The notes below the pieces were generated by a model. The model was not told the origin of the DNA. It saw nothing but the letters and a program-made list of their open reading frames with translations, and did no database searches. Below, in pieces: positions 31,955 to 39,264 of a stretch of DNA of 64,000 nucleotides (the stretch's first letter is position 1; every line of letters starts with the position of its first letter). The stretch spans positions 19,809-83,808 of the forward strand of contig JAFRYZ010000035.1 in NCBI GenBank assembly GCA_017442825.1, read 5' to 3'. Made by a program: the position numbers and the translations under genes. Origin of the DNA: Prevotella sp. (GTDB taxonomy: Bacteria > Bacteroidota > Bacteroidia > Bacteroidales > Bacteroidaceae).

Positions 31955-33286
31955 TCACTTCATCACGACCTTTTTGCCGTTTTTGATATAAATGCCCTTC
32001 GACAATCCGCTATTCGAAACTTTGCGGCCGTCCAGCGAGTAGATGTTACTACTCTCCTCGCCCTTCGCAGAGGAGTCAGAGGTGAGGCTTTCAATACCTG
32101 CCGTCTCATCCATCTCGATAATATTCGTAAACTCTTTCCAACCATCTGCATTCTGATATTTTTCCTTTGTCCCATAAGGAACATACAAGGGGATGGATTT
32201 AGGAACAATATACCAACAATTAGATGTTGTAGCAAAAGGCTCTTGAATAAATGATGTAATGGAGGTAAGACCTGAGCAAATAGCGAACGCCCAATCACCG
32301 ATGGTCGTCACGCTGTTAGGGATAGTGACGGAGGTCATACCGCTGCAATTATAGAACGCATAACCGCCGATGCTCGTCACGCTGTTGGGGATGGTAACGG
32401 AGGTCAGACCGCTGCAATCACGGAACGCAGAACTGCCTATGCTCGTAACACTGTTGGGGATGGTGACGGAAGCAAGAGCTTTGCAACCATTGAACGCACC
32501 ATCGCCGATGTTCTTCACGCTGTTGCCGATGTTAACGGAAGCAAGAGCTTTGCAATAAGCGAACGCACCATCGATGCTCGTCACGCTGTTGCCAATGGTG
32601 ACGGAGGTAAGACCACTGCACTCCTCGAAAACATACTTGCCAATGCTCGTCACGTTATCAGGGATGCTAACGGAAGTCAGACCACTGCAGAACCCGAACG
32701 CTTCTTGGCCGATACTCGTTAAGTTTTCGTTGAATGTGATAGAGGTGAGACCAGTGCAACCATAGAACGCACGAAAACCGATGCTCGTCACATTATCGGG
32801 AATGGTGAATGAGGTCAAACCGATGCAATCCTTGAACATACGATCGCCGATGCTCGTCACGCTGTTGGGGATAGTAACGGAGGTAAGACTACTGCACTCC
32901 TCGAAAACATACTTGCCGATGCTCGTCACGCTGGCGGGGATTTCAATCGACGTCAGACCTGTACCATTGAAGGCCCATGCGCCGATTTTCGTCACGCTGT
33001 TGGGGATAGTAACGGAGGTAAGACCGCTGCAATAACGGAAAGCATCATCATCGATGCTCGTTACGGCGTAGGTCTTTCCATTATATATGACAGACGTAGG
33101 AATTGTAACATCCCCTGTATATTCATCCTTAACGGAAGAAGGATATGATCCTTGGTAAGTCACGGCGACAGTATAAGGTTCTGTCGATGAGGTGATGTTG
33201 TAATAGATTCCACCGACTTCGAAGTAATGGGCAAACGACAACAAGGCTGTCATGAGGCAAATTGATAGTGATAAAATTCTTTTCAT
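31955..33286 (-). CDS. BspA-like leucine-rich-repeat surface protein
   Basis: A signal peptide (MKRILSLSICLMTALLSFAHY) precedes about eleven 23-residue LRR_5 repeats (LTSVTIPNSVTSIGxxAFxxC type, about residues 75-345). BspA-type proteins of oral and gut Bacteroidales bind host or co-resident cell proteins and are exported. The end, NIYSLDGRKVSNSGLSKGIYI and GKKVVMK, is the T9SS-like C-terminal motif common in Prevotella. The DNA repeats (69 nt) are near-identical, inviting recombination. A PorZ gene in the window supports T9SS presence. About 50 bp beyond the stop, KLKVVIK and a stop codon occur, which may be a remnant of another such tail. Confidence 0.88.
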   Translation of the reverse strand: MKRILSLSICLMTALLSFAHYFEVGGIYYNITSSTEPYTVAVTYQGSYPSSVKDEYTGDVTIPTSVIYNGKTYAVTSIDDDAFRYCSGLTSVTIPNSVTKIGAWAFNGTGLTSIEIPASVTSIGKYVFEECSSLTSVTIPNSVTSIGDRMFKDCIGLTSFTIPDNVTSIGFRAFYGCTGLTSITFNENLTSIGQEAFGFCSGLTSVSIPDNVTSIGKYVFEECSGLTSVTIGNSVTSIDGAFAYCKALASVNIGNSVKNIGDGAFNGCKALASVTIPNSVTSIGSSAFRDCSGLTSVTIPNSVTSIGGYAFYNCSGMTSVTIPNSVTTIGDWAFAICSGLTSITSFIQEPFATTSNCWYIVPKSIPLYVPYGTKEKYQNADGWKEFTNIIEMDETAGIESLTSDSSAKGEESSNIYSLDGRKVSNSGLSKGIYIKNGKKVVMK

Positions 33287-33344
33287 GTTGTTTTTGGTTT
33301 TAAGTTAATAATCAAAATAGTCCAAAAGCTATTATTGAGAGAGA

Positions 33345-33352
33345 CAAAAATA
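33345..33352 (-). promoter_or_regulatory. -7 box (TATTTTTG) for the BspA-like gene
   Basis: TATTTTTG on the minus strand, 58 bp before the start at 33,286. Confidence 0.5.
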
Positions 33353-33377
33353 AAACGTGGACTAAAACTTCGTCTAC

Positions 33378-33500
33378 GTCTCCTGCGGTATCGCCAAACA
33401 CCTCACGACCATATTACGAGTAAAAGCCCACGCCTTGCGACGTGAGCATCCTGACTTTACTCTTGGTCGTCTCTTTTAAATTTGGCGAATTTCAGGAGAC
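33378..33500 (-). ncRNA. Rod-like structured RNA candidate (6S-like?)
   Basis: Five segments pair with their counterparts in nested order: GTCTCCTG/CAGGAGAC (33,378/33,493), GCCAAA/TTTGGC (33,393/33,481), ACGACC/GGTCGT (33,405/33,465), GAGTAAA/TTTACTC (33,418/33,456) and an apical CACG/CGTG (33,429/33,441). Such a rod with unpaired bulges resembles 6S-type regulatory RNAs. The only promoter-like box oriented toward it (TATTTTTG at 33,612-33,619) is on the minus strand, so I assign that strand. A leader element of the bspA-like gene is the alternative. Not folded computationally. Confidence 0.5.
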
Positions 33501-33611
33501 AAGATTCAAGCGGACGCTTCTTATCTTAATGTCTTGTTGTTCTATCCTATCCCATAGGCTTCACAATTATTTAATGGTTTAACATTTCGATATATAAATG
33601 CTATCTGTTTG

Positions 33612-33619
33612 CAAAAATA
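33612..33619 (-). promoter_or_regulatory. -7 box (TATTTTTG) upstream of structured RNA candidate
   Basis: TATTTTTG on the minus strand reads toward the structured element, about 110 bp away. Confidence 0.4.
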
Positions 33620-33809
33620 GGGAATATCTTTTAAACGACAAAATAATGTGCGCTGAATTTCAAACAAGCCCTTCGGGCGATTGAAACGATTCAACGGATT
33701 TAATTCAGAATTCTTGCGCCGCTTCGCGATTACACAATTGACAATTCTTGTCCCGGCAAACGCTAAGCGATTTGACTATAAATAAACTCTTCGGGTTATG
33801 ATTATGGCA

Positions 33810-33919
33810 GTACGACATCAGTACGAAGCGTTCGTACTGGTAGTTTTAAGTCTTCGAACTAGCAGTTTTAATATCTCGTACTGACAGTTCGGAGCGTTCG
33901 TACTGGTACGTACTGTGTA
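33810..33919 (+). repeat. 22-nt palindromic tandem array, copy B
   Basis: Four clear 22-nt units start at 33,832, 33,854, 33,876 and 33,898 (TCGTACTGGTAG..., TCGAACTAGCAG..., TCGTACTGACAG..., TCGTACTGGTAC...), with a diverged unit at 33,810-33,831. Neighbouring units combine into palindromes such as GTACGAAGCGTTCGTAC. It has the same period and the same position relative to the 118-bp module as copy A, but a different core sequence. Confidence 0.75.
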
Positions 33920-33923
33920 GTTT

Positions 33924-34041
33924 AACGATTTTAGTTGACTACTTTGAGTCTTATTTGTAGTTGTGGTTGACTTGGGTTAATACTTAGTTTTACTTTCTAT
34001 TGACTCTCTTTTGGTTTACTTTTAATTTCAGTTGCTATCAG
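33924..34041 (+). repeat. 118-bp conserved module, copy B
   Basis: It starts AACGATTTTAGTTGAC and ends GTTGCTATCAG and matches copy A (18,243-18,360, minus strand) nearly throughout. It lies about 110 bp from the first DnaA box. No open reading frame. Confidence 0.8.
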
Positions 34042-34046
34042 TTTCC

Positions 34047-34140
34047 ATGTAAAAGAGGCGTTTTTTGCATCGAAAAGTGCGCTTTTTATTGTAAAAGACT
34101 GTTTTATGTAGAAACTTAATATGGTTTGTGGAAAACGATG
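34047..34140. repeat. Degenerate AAAAG/CTTTT palindromes next to copy B
   Basis: GTAAAAGAGGCGTTTTTT, GAAAAGTGCGCTTTTT, GTAAAAGACTGTTTTA and weaker GAAAC.../GAAAAC... units recur every 19-22 nt. No counterpart is obvious on this side of copy A. Confidence 0.45.
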
Positions 34141-34150
34141 TGAATAACCT

Positions 34151-34525
34151 TGTGGATAAAGTTTTGTTATCCACAGGATGAAGGAGGCGAGGTATTGATG
34201 GTGTGGAAATGAACAGAGAAATACAAGTGTTATCAGAAACTTTTCCACGCTTTTGACAGAGAAAAAGATATAAACTTATTAACTTTGCAGGCGAAGAAGA
34301 AAATGGTGGATAAAAGTCTTAAAGTTGAGAGTCTAGAGTTTAAAGTTGATAGCTCTTACTTCGTTCTATCAGCGAGATGAGCTATAACAAGTGATAAGAA
34401 TAATTAAAGTAAGAAGATCTCGAAGCTGTGTGGATAAACCTACGTTGATGTGTGGAAATCTTTATATAAAATGTGGATAAACGAAAAACCAAATAAAAAG
34501 GAAAGAAGTTATACACATATCCACG
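34151..34525. other. oriC: Candidate replication origin: DnaA-box cluster
   Basis: Five exact TTATNCACA boxes lie within 370 bp: 34,151-34,159 (-), 34,167-34,175 (+), 34,429-34,437 (-), 34,472-34,480 (-) and 34,509-34,517 (+), plus several one-mismatch sites (about 34,202, 34,243, 34,306, 34,451, 34,518). The stretch is intergenic and followed by an AT-rich segment (about 34,556-34,625) suited to unwinding. Genes immediately to the left read leftward and those immediately to the right read rightward. A heptad array interrupts it near 34,320-34,345. An accessory DnaA-binding region is the alternative. Confidence 0.6.
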
Positions 34526-34630
34526 TCACATCATACCATTCATTTTCTTTTTCTTCTTTTTAAAAATAAAAAAGAGAATATATAAAAGTGTTGTTGATAA
34601 AAAGACGACACTAAAAAAAATAAAAGTAAT

Positions 34631-35671
34631 ATGCAGCAGAAAAAGATAACCGCAAAGCGCTTGCCCAAGCAAGAATGGATTAAACAGGGTTTTATTGATG
34701 AAAAAGTAGATGTTCCTGCTGGAATGACAGAAAAGGAATATCTGAAGTCGGAAATCAGAAGACTCTGCAAGGAGAAAGATGCTATCATCTTGGCTCACTA
34801 TTATACTATAGGTGATATTCAGGAGGTAGCCGACTTTGTTGGCGACTCTCTTGCGTTGGCTCGTAAGGCTGCAGACACGGAAGCAAAGGTGATGGTGATG
34901 TGTGGTGTTCACTTCATGGCAGAAACCTGTAAGATTCTCTCTCCTGACAAGTTGGTGCTTTCGCCAGACTTGAATGCCGGCTGTTCGTTGGCTGATAGTT
35001 GCAAGGCAGAAGACTTGAAGAAATTTAAGGATGAGCATCCAGGTTATCAGGTGGTGAGCTATGTCAACACAACAGCTGCTGTCAAAGCTTTGACTGATGT
35101 GGTAGTGACCAGCGGTAATGCCAAGAAAGTAGTTGATGCGCTGCCGAAGGATGCAAAGCTGATATTTGGTCCTGACTACAATCTGGGCAACTACATCAAC
35201 AGCGTTACCGGCAGGGATATGCTGTTGTGGAATGGTGGTTGTCATGTACACGAACGTTTCTCCGTAGATGAAATATTGAAACTGAAGAAGCAATATCCTG
35301 AAGCTGTCGTAATGGCTCATCTGGAGTGTAAAGCTCCTATTCTTGCTGTAGCTGATGTGAAAGGAAGTACGGCAACCATGTTGACGTATGCTCAGGAACA
35401 TCCCGAAATAAAAGAGTTTATCGTGGCTACAGAGTCGGGAATATTGCACGAAATGGAAAGAACCTGTCCTGACAGAAAGTTCTATCCTGTTCCGCCAGAG
35501 GTGAGCGAGGGTTCGTTGGGTTGTTCGTGCAACGAATGCGAATATATGAAGATGAACACGTTGCTGAAAATCTATAACTGTCTGAAATATGAATGGCCTG
35601 TGGTAGATGTAGATCCTGACGTTCAGAAAGAGGCATTAAAACCTATTCAACGGATGTTGGAGCTGAGTTAG
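34631..35671 (+). CDS. nadA: Quinolinate synthase A
   Basis: The protein condenses iminoaspartate with dihydroxyacetone phosphate to quinolinate for NAD synthesis, using a 4Fe-4S cluster. Signature parts are AIILAHYYTIGDIQEVADFVGDSLAL, VMCGVHFMAETCKIL (first cluster Cys), AHLECKAPI (second) and GSLGCSCNECEYMKMNTL (third). The N-terminal ITAKRLPKQEW is encoded by the GCAAAGCGCTT element (34,645-34,678), so the original start may have been elsewhere; family alignment resumes at GFIDEKVD. No nadB or nadC is present. Confidence 0.93.
   Translation: MQQKKITAKRLPKQEWIKQGFIDEKVDVPAGMTEKEYLKSEIRRLCKEKDAIILAHYYTIGDIQEVADFVGDSLALARKAADTEAKVMVMCGVHFMAETCKILSPDKLVLSPDLNAGCSLADSCKAEDLKKFKDEHPGYQVVSYVNTTAAVKALTDVVVTSGNAKKVVDALPKDAKLIFGPDYNLGNYINSVTGRDMLLWNGGCHVHERFSVDEILKLKKQYPEAVVMAHLECKAPILAVADVKGSTATMLTYAQEHPEIKEFIVATESGILHEMERTCPDRKFYPVPPEVSEGSLGCSCNECEYMKMNTLLKIYNCLKYEWPVVDVDPDVQKEALKPIQRMLELS
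34645..34678 (+). repeat. GCGAAGCGCTT-type element inside nadA 5' end
   Basis: ATAACCGCAAAGCGCTTGCC followed by CAAGCAAGAATGG matches the reverse complement of the intergenic element (for example 30,528-30,558) in most positions and gives ITAKRLPKQEW. The first LTA-synthase-like gene has the same element in the same reading frame after its start (ITAKRFACKEL). Confidence 0.65.
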
Positions 35672-36052
35672 TTTATAGTTGAAAGTTGAGAGTCTAGAGT
35701 TGAGAGTCTAGAGTTTATAGTTCTTGCTCTGGCAAGCGCTTCGCGATTAGAGAGTCTAGAGTTCTTTCAGTCGCTTCGCTTGGTGTAACCGGCTCTGCCG
35801 CTTCGCTAGTCGAAGAAAGCGCTTCGCGGTTAGAGAGAAGAAGGTCTAAAGTCAAAAGTCAAAGGTCTAAGGCGGGCGGAGTGAATAACGTGAATTTAGA
35901 CTTACTTTAGCGGAAAAAAGTATAAAAACCTTTAAGGTAGATTGTGTGTGTGCGATAACAGAAACTTCGTAACTTACTGATTATGTGGGAGTAAGCTTCG
36001 AAATTCTTAAATTTAACATTTTATAGGGTGTCTGAATAGTTGTAAACTGTTT
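35672..36052. repeat. Gap after nadA: heptads, second elements, then AT-rich DNA
   Basis: The first 210 bp contain GAGAGTC/TAGAGTT heptads (about 35,688-35,720), a GCGAAGCGCTT-type element (35,721-35,755), further diverged copies (35,775-35,836), and GGTCTAA/AGTCAAA heptads (35,847-35,872). From about 35,880 to 36,050 I see AT-rich sequence without a gene or clear signal. Confidence 0.65.
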
Positions 36053-36084
36053 TTTGTATAAGTGCCTGATTTTAAATACCTTTG
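36053..36084 (+). promoter_or_regulatory. Promoter (TTTG-20-TACCTTTG) for the NlpC/P60 gene
   Basis: TTTG at 36,053-36,056 and TACCTTTG at 36,077-36,084, 20 bp apart; the leader is about 48 nt. Confidence 0.6.
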
Positions 36085-36137
36085 CATCGTTCAATAAATT
36101 TTCGGGTGTCTTTTGTCACCTAATAAATCTTTAGAAT

Positions 36138-36698
36138 ATGTTTTTTAAGAAGATAATTACATCTGTATTTGTAAGTACGTTTATGTTTCTGCCTGCAACG
36201 ATGATGGCAGAAAATAATCAGGAAGCATCAGAACCTATTCAGGAGGAAAGTGGAGAACCTATGGACTTTTATGATGAGAGTTCAGAATTTGAAGCACTTT
36301 TCAATGTTACCGGTGAAGATATTTTGAAGACAGCAGAACGCTATATGGGTACTCCCTATCGCATGGGAGCAACCGGTCCTACTCGTTTCGACTGTTCTGG
36401 CTTTACCAGTTATGTCTATAAGAAGCAGAACATTCAGTTGAACCGTACCAGCCGCGATCAATATACACAAGGTGTGAGCATCAACAAAGACGAAGTTCGT
36501 CCAGGCGACTTGGTATTCTTCGGCAGCCGTCGTTCAGGTAAAGGCGTAGGACATGTTGGTATAGTCTATTCCGTAGAAGACGACGGTTCGTTCAAATTCG
36601 TTCATGCCAGCTGCAAACATGGTGTTACCATTTCGCGCAGCACAGACGAATATTATACCCGCATGTATCGTGGAGCCCGCCGTATATTGGCTTATTGA
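36138..36698 (+). CDS. NlpC/P60 cell-wall hydrolase
   Basis: A signal peptide (MFFKKIITSVFVSTFMFLPATMMA) and an acidic linker lead to an NlpC/P60 domain (about residues 62-186). The catalytic Cys is in FDCSGFTSYVY, the His in GHVGIVY, and the third polar residue is the His of FVHAS. Members cut the D-Glu to diamino-acid bond of peptidoglycan stem peptides. At 186 residues it has no extra SH3 domains. It is followed 46 bp later by an acyltransferase gene, possibly cotranscribed. Confidence 0.9.
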   Translation: MFFKKIITSVFVSTFMFLPATMMAENNQEASEPIQEESGEPMDFYDESSEFEALFNVTGEDILKTAERYMGTPYRMGATGPTRFDCSGFTSYVYKKQNIQLNRTSRDQYTQGVSINKDEVRPGDLVFFGSRRSGKGVGHVGIVYSVEDDGSFKFVHASCKHGVTISRSTDEYYTRMYRGARRILAY

Positions 36699-36744
36699 TA
36701 CAGCGAAATAATCGTTTTTCTGAAATTATAAAGGTTTGTAGAAA

Positions 36745-37758
36745 ATGGTAAAAATCATATCCTTTCTGCAAACCTTTACTATTATACTGGTAGTAGTAGG
36801 TCATAGTTTTGTAGGAAAAGCCGCAGAAGAACCTTTTGTAGAGACACAGACATGGATATATTCGTTTCACATGCCCATGTTTATGTTGTTGTCTGGATGG
36901 TTGTTTTCCTATAAAAACAAGGATAATCTGTCTGGAATAAAGTGGTTTGGAAAAGAAGGTTTTGTGGTTGGAAAGATAAAACGACTGTTAGTTCCTTATT
37001 TTCTGTTGAGTACGGTTGCTTTTTTTGTCAAGGCGCAATTCAGTCAATATGCTGTCAGACCTATAGGTTTTACTTTCGACGACTATCTGCATCAGTTGAT
37101 TTATCCCTATGATAATGCGATGGGACATTTGTGGTTCCTCCCTACCCTCTTTTTCATTTTTATGATAGTCGTCTGCATCAATAAGCTACTGAAAAAGATT
37201 CCGATGCCTATATTGCAAGGAATAATGCTTGTGGTCTTTCTGATTGTTTCCTTATTTTTTAAGCCCTTACAGATAAAAATACTGAATGTATCGGGTATCT
37301 TGTACTATCTTTTTTATTTCCAGTTTGGAATAATAATTGAAAGGTATGGTATATTTGAACGCATAGGAAAGTCGAAAATACATGTAGAGGCTTTTGTTTT
37401 GTTTCTTCTCTCTATCCTTTTGCTGTTGGTACCGATGTTTTTTGGACAGAAACAAGTGGCAGCTTTGGTAGGAATAGGTTTTTCGGTGTGTCTGGGTTAC
37501 ATCTATCTACATCATAACAGCCATTTCTTAGACCATCTGAATGGAGCTTCCTATACGATATATTTGTTTTCGTGGTTTCCGCAAGTGTTCTGCTATCAGG
37601 TGTTGATGAAATTTTTTGAAGTTGATGGTTTGCTTTTGTTTCTGCTGTCTTGTATCACGGGTTTATATATTCCTTGGTTCATCTATCTATACGAAACAAA
37701 AGGCAAGAAAACAGCTCTACGCACATGTCTGCGCTTTATCAATGGCATGAAACTATAA
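36745..37758 (+). CDS. Acyltransferase family 3 (OafA-like) membrane protein
   Basis: About ten membrane helices and the Acyl_transf_3 hallmarks (an early VVVGHSF with conserved His, SFHMPMFMLLSGWLF, RLLVPYFLLS, GHLWFLPTLFF) identify an integral O-acyltransferase. Such proteins acetylate exopolysaccharide, O-antigen or peptidoglycan sugars. At 337 residues it is the short form without an SGNH domain. The start MVKIISFLQTF lacks an RBS-like sequence, usual here. Function beyond O-acylation cannot be set. Confidence 0.85.
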   Translation: MVKIISFLQTFTIILVVVGHSFVGKAAEEPFVETQTWIYSFHMPMFMLLSGWLFSYKNKDNLSGIKWFGKEGFVVGKIKRLLVPYFLLSTVAFFVKAQFSQYAVRPIGFTFDDYLHQLIYPYDNAMGHLWFLPTLFFIFMIVVCINKLLKKIPMPILQGIMLVVFLIVSLFFKPLQIKILNVSGILYYLFYFQFGIIIERYGIFERIGKSKIHVEAFVLFLLSILLLLVPMFFGQKQVAALVGIGFSVCLGYIYLHHNSHFLDHLNGASYTIYLFSWFPQVFCYQVLMKFFEVDGLLLFLLSCITGLYIPWFIYLYETKGKKTALRTCLRFINGMKL

Positions 37759-37799
37759 TGATATTTCTATACCGTACAAAAAACGTTTTGAAACTATGA

Positions 37800-39209
37800 T
37801 TATGGTGCTACTACATCAACAGTATCATGGTGTAGAATCCAGACTCTGTCGAAACCTTCCTGAAAAGCTTTGCGAGTAATTTTATCTATAACTACTCTAT
37901 CGTTTTCAACAAGATTGGTATCTCTCAGTTCCTTTGGCCATTTGTATTCCGTAACTAAACGTGTGGAATAACCCCAGGCAAAACAGTCTTTGGGCTGCAC
38001 ACAGAACATGGAATATTTATCGTTGCCGGACTCTATGGAGATGACGAATGCTTTCTGAATGGGTTTTCCTGTTTTCTGAATGGCTTCCATACTCATTCTG
38101 CGTCCTGTCAATCCCGATTCGTATGCTTTGAGCCAATGGTGAGCATCAATCAGTAAACAAGAAAAGAGGAAAAGCACGAAGGATATTTTCAGCCAACCAG
38201 TATGTTCTAATTGATGAAGGAGATAAGCAACGATGATGGCTGCAATAGCTAATGAGGCATAAGCATGCATAGCTGTCGAGAGAGTTACCAGATGGGGAGA
38301 GGTAGCAATGAATGTGCAGAGAAAGAGAAGAAGGAAGGTTTTATGGAATAACTCCTTTCTGTTTTTCCAGAAAAGCATGCACAAGAACGGACAAGTCATC
38401 AACAACGTATTGGCAGCCAAGAATAGGTTTCTTTCTGGTGCATAGAATACGGCAACATAATCAAACGGCACCCACGTCATCATCAGAATCAAACCGATAT
38501 TTCTCAGTTTGGTATGAAGAGAAAAATCCAAGTATTTTTCGTTGATAGTGATGTTTTCAGGAGTAAGCAGATACCTGACCATAAAATACAAAAAAACGGG
38601 TATCAGGGCAAGTATAAGGTCCTGAATGCAGTTTTTCAGTTTTATTCTATTCAGGGCAAACGCCATGATTGGTGGAAGAACAAACCACGTGATGCCGTTT
38701 TCCTTTGAAAAGGTGGCGATATAAGCGCAAACAAACCATAGAATGTAATCCGTACGCTTGCTCTTATTCAGATAAATCCACGTCGCTACAAGACCCCAGA
38801 ATTGAGCATATACCTGATTGATGGAATCGATGTCATAGACAGTTCCCAACATAGCGGGTGAGAAGAAGAAAAAGAGCAAGGCTATGTTGCAGGCATGTTG
38901 TCTGAATCCAATGGTTTTCAGAATGCGATATAGGACAAATGCTGAAGCCAGGTGACCTGTATAGATGCAAATATGATTGAGTGTGGGAAAGAGTCGATAG
39001 TTCAGTCCTAATATATGACCGAAAATTGCGTCGAACGGCCTCCAATAACTCTTATATGGAAGCAGACTATCTGCTGTGAAATCGTCGAAGCAGGGTGTGG
39101 TTAGGTATGTCCAGTCGTCAAAGGTGGGCAACAACAAAATGAGAAGCCACAAAAAGAGTGGTGAAAGGATAATGATCCAAAAGAAAGGATGACCGATAAC
39201 CCTTTTCAT
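37800..39209 (-). CDS. Multi-membrane GT-C-like protein
   Basis: The 469 residues carry about eleven hydrophobic segments in the first 380, an early acidic-aromatic loop (LPTFDDWTYLTTP and SYWRPFDAIFGH) and a soluble C-terminal domain. The layout recalls GT-C mannosyl/arabinosyltransferases of the GT39/GT83 kind, in which an Asp in the first extracellular loop is catalytic (FDDW here). No family can be named with confidence. It faces the acyltransferase gene and has no clear partner. Confidence 0.55.
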   Translation of the reverse strand: MKRVIGHPFFWIIILSPLFLWLLILLLPTFDDWTYLTTPCFDDFTADSLLPYKSYWRPFDAIFGHILGLNYRLFPTLNHICIYTGHLASAFVLYRILKTIGFRQHACNIALLFFFFSPAMLGTVYDIDSINQVYAQFWGLVATWIYLNKSKRTDYILWFVCAYIATFSKENGITWFVLPPIMAFALNRIKLKNCIQDLILALIPVFLYFMVRYLLTPENITINEKYLDFSLHTKLRNIGLILMMTWVPFDYVAVFYAPERNLFLAANTLLMTCPFLCMLFWKNRKELFHKTFLLLFLCTFIATSPHLVTLSTAMHAYASLAIAAIIVAYLLHQLEHTGWLKISFVLFLFSCLLIDAHHWLKAYESGLTGRRMSMEAIQKTGKPIQKAFVISIESGNDKYSMFCVQPKDCFAWGYSTRLVTEYKWPKELRDTNLVENDRVVIDKITRKAFQEGFDRVWILHHDTVDVVAP

Positions 39210-39264
39210 ATTCTTCTCAACTATAGTATCGTTTGAACTTTGCTGGCGAAGCGAGCAGAGAACT

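Larger units (their letters stand above)
33287..34630. other. 1.3-kb gene-free region: promoter, structured RNA, arrays, candidate origin
   Basis: No open reading frame of note is present. In order the stretch holds the bspA-like promoter (33,345-33,352), a nested inverted-repeat RNA candidate (33,378-33,500), a second promoter-like box (33,612-33,619), repeat elements of the GCGAAGCGCTT type (about 33,705-33,775), the 22-nt array, the 118-bp module, a poly-A/poly-T palindromic stretch, and DnaA boxes. Each is listed separately. Confidence 0.7.
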
